A stretch of 56,105 nucleotides of DNA, taken from assembly GCF_000485595.1 (NCBI RefSeq), contig NW_014577062.1, positions 823,173 through 879,277 of the forward strand, in the 5' to 3' direction. Each line of letters starts with the position of its first letter. Position 1 is the first letter of the stretch. The position numbers and the translations under genes were made by a program. Of the stretch, positions 54,313 through 56,105 are shown one piece after another. Below the pieces are notes generated by a model. It was not told the origin of the DNA, did no database searches, and saw nothing but the letters and a program-made list of their open reading frames with translations. The stretch comes from Priapulus caudatus (Eukaryota; Priapulida; Priapulimorpha; Priapulimorphida; Priapulidae).

Positions 54313-54447
54313 CGGCCGCAGGAATGCGTGCTGAATGTGTTTAGTAAGATAGTGAAGCAGATCGACCGTCTCCCTGGCTAGCGTCAGGTATGACCGGCAC
54401 TGGCGCTCCTCGCTCGATAGCGCCCTCTGTCTGTTCTGCTGCTGATC
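54313..54447 (-). CDS. UBE4B: UBE4B-like E4 ligase, core exon C (out of order)
   Basis: Forty-five codons between TTTGCAG|GATCAG and CGGCCG|GTGAGA. Encodes [20 protein letters not shown] and [19 protein letters not shown], the segment that in UBE4B directly follows exon B (...WDQLPR|DQQQARQ...SYLALATETVDMFHFLTK). Phase 0 at both ends fits the exit of exon B. On the - strand it should lie below 53086, yet it stands above exon A. This is a clear permutation of exon order. Confidence 0.92.
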
Positions 54448-54581
54448 CTGCAAATGCCAACATCATGAGCCGAAGAATGAAAGTGTCAATGACACTGTAG
54501 CTCACCACAAAAAAGGACACAAATGAGTGAGTGAGTAGAAGTCAGTTTTAATTGAGCAACCATCAACGTACATTATAGAAA

Positions 54582-54621
54582 CGAAAAGTATATATGGGAG
54601 AACTCCCATTATATACTCTTG
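54582..54621. mobile_element. 40-bp hairpin insertion (degenerate)
   Basis: CGAAAAGTATATATGGGAG and CTCCCATTATATACTCTTG form an imperfect palindrome ending in CTCTTG, like the 2790/4476/9956 hairpins. The left tip is mutated and the flanking heptamers (ATAGAAA, ATAATTA) no longer match. Confidence 0.5.
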
Positions 54622-55269
54622 ATAATTATGTGTAATTTTTTATGTGAAAATAAATCTTTGAGATGGGAAAGTCTGAGATGTGGGCGAGTGATGGCGTTAC
54701 ACCTAAATGATCGCCATTTAACATTTTTATAATATTCAGATTTAGGCACTGCCTAAAAGCGGAGCTCCCGATGTGTAACGTGTAAGATTGAGAAGATACG
54801 CTTATTCCACGTAGCTGCTATATACCACGTGACAATGGTGTTTCCCTACTCATAACACAACTTTTGTCAAAGGTTAATTGATTGCATGGAAGTGTTTACT
54901 TCGTATGAGTTTTTCTAGGCGGTAGCACACGGTTGCCATCTGTATATCGCAATAATAATTTATAAACAAAAATGAATCACAATTTGTGACGGTAGATAGC
55001 GCTATACCCGCTTTGATGTTTCTTAGCGATGGCGTTCGAAATATAATAATAGTAGGTTATGCGCGTCTGACATGTTTTGTAAAACACTTACTCTAATATA
55101 GACGTTTATCGCAGGGTGGAGAGGAAATAACCAATTTTTGCATTAAAGATATTGTCAATGAAATCTTGTAAAACGAACAAGACGAGTGTGACACCACAGA
55201 CTGTTATCTGCTGTGTCTATATAATATGCTATATAATGCCAAAACCTACCTAATTTGCATAATAAAAAA
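54622..55269. other. Unannotated AT-rich DNA
   Basis: No exon or repeat recognised upstream (on the - strand) of UBE4B exon C. Confidence 0.5.
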
Positions 55270-56105
55270 AAATACAAACACTTCATTCCCATACCAAAAA
55301 TGAGCAAAATTCCGTTGAACCTGAACTGACTTAGTGGCAATTCCCATTTTTGCCAAAAAATTGCCGTGGCTTAAAAAGTACGTCGGACTGGTGTAATACA
55401 GAAGGGAAAGAGAAAGATCATAATGATAACGAAAATGCACAGCAACAGAAATATGAGAATGTATAATAACCGAATTGTAGCAGAATTAGGGGCCGAGGCC
55501 CTTTGTGTAAACGCAGGTCCACGACGCGAGTTTGAGCCGCGTACGTGGTAGCCAATGAGAGAGCGACCCACGCAAGCGTGACCATTAACCTAAAACAATA
55601 GGAAGGGTATGCAGTATAAAAACCTTTGTCCACGCAGCCCGGGCATCTCAGTCGTCTCTGCCATTTGCTGATTAACACAACTACGTCTTACTGTTTACTG
55701 CCGCTACCAACGTTTGATATGTAAGTTCTGTTTGTATTCCTGGCGTACACATCTGTACAGCGTTCTGCCTCATTACATGGGCACATATTATATGTTATCG
55801 TCATTCTTGATCAGTAAAGATGTTTGTGCTTTAACCCCGTACCTACATCGTTCAGTAACTTGTGATGTATGCGTTTCAGCGATATCTCTATATATAGTTA
55901 CGTAGGCCCACTCATCGATCATCACGGAAATCAGACGGCTAAAGGAAGTCATTATTACACTGGCGAGTCTAGCGTGCTCCAAAATAGGACGTTCAAACTC
56001 TCCCATACAGTAACAACTATACCCAATTTTCAAAACATTGTGGTCAAACGGTTCCTGAGTTTACGTTAATCGTAGTCCAAAATGTTGACGGAAGGACGGA
56101 CTGGT
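55270..56105 (+). repeat. About 850-bp dispersed repeat, copy 2 (runs off window)
   Basis: Same sequence as 51962-52817, including CCAATGAG, TATAAAAA (55614), TCAGTCGTC (initiator A at 55650) and donor GATAT|GTAAGTTCTG (55720/55721). It is interrupted by the window end inside the GACGGAAGGACGGAC tail. Confidence 0.88.
55614..55721 (+). promoter_or_regulatory. Core-promoter-like cassette in repeat copy 2
   Basis: TATA box, initiator and first-exon donor are all preserved despite one-base differences elsewhere from copy 1. The TATA-to-initiator distance is 36 versus 35 bp. Confidence 0.5.

Overview
The window is nuclear DNA from an animal. It holds intron-containing genes with GT/AG splice sites, AATAAA polyadenylation signals, abundant (CA)n, (GA)n and (TA)n microsatellites, hAT-like and Mutator-like non-autonomous elements, and a decayed LINE. 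Nothing looks bacterial or organellar. The repeat types and the non-vertebrate gene order suggest a marine invertebrate; I cannot name the phylum. The assembly has 25-N gaps at 1,695 and 39,505, an 825-N gap at 22,664, duplicated blocks, and zones dense in one-base indels typical of unpolished long reads.

Layout. 1-12.4 kb: gene-poor, with purine-rich and dinucleotide low-complexity DNA, CpG-rich patches and several tiny hairpin insertions. 12.4-19.2 kb: a degenerate 30-bp satellite. 19.2-22.6 kb and 23.8-27.2 kb: the same 3.4-kb segment twice, on either side of the large gap. 27.3-35 kb: intergenic DNA with hAT-like elements, a LINE fragment and palindromes. 35.1-46.8 kb: TMEM60, CDIN1 (the CDAN1-interacting nuclease) and the 3' half of HPS1, all on the + strand. 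This stretch contains a misoriented 1.7-kb block carrying HPS1 exon 1 and the start of CDIN1's last exon. 48.6-54.5 kb: the 3' exons of a UBE4B-type E4 ubiquitin ligase on the - strand, with one exon out of order. Inserted among them (49.9-52 kb) is a second, correctly oriented copy of the CDIN1 last exon plus HPS1 exon 1. A promoter-like repeat occurs at 52 kb and again at 55.3 kb.

Genes together. TMEM60, CDIN1 and HPS1 lie head to tail with only about 125 and 115 bp between stop and next start, an operon-like packing. Their products act in unrelated processes: a small membrane protein, a nuclease partner of codanin-1 in chromatin and erythroid biology, and a BLOC-3 subunit that activates Rab32/38. 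UBE4B converges on HPS1. As assembled, neither HPS1 nor UBE4B is collinear. Inverting 38.36-40.02 kb would restore a continuous CDIN1-HPS1 order.

Most notable observations: (1) 37-67-bp hairpin elements with CAAGAG...CTCTTG ends, four of them with perfect 7-bp flanking direct repeats; (2) the two introns around HPS1 exon 4 are largely or wholly 30-bp satellites that supply the splice sites themselves; (3) three unrelated satellites in the window all have 30-bp units; (4) the scrambled HPS1 and UBE4B loci; (5) a 611-bp Mutator-like element inserted two bases after a CDIN1 splice donor.
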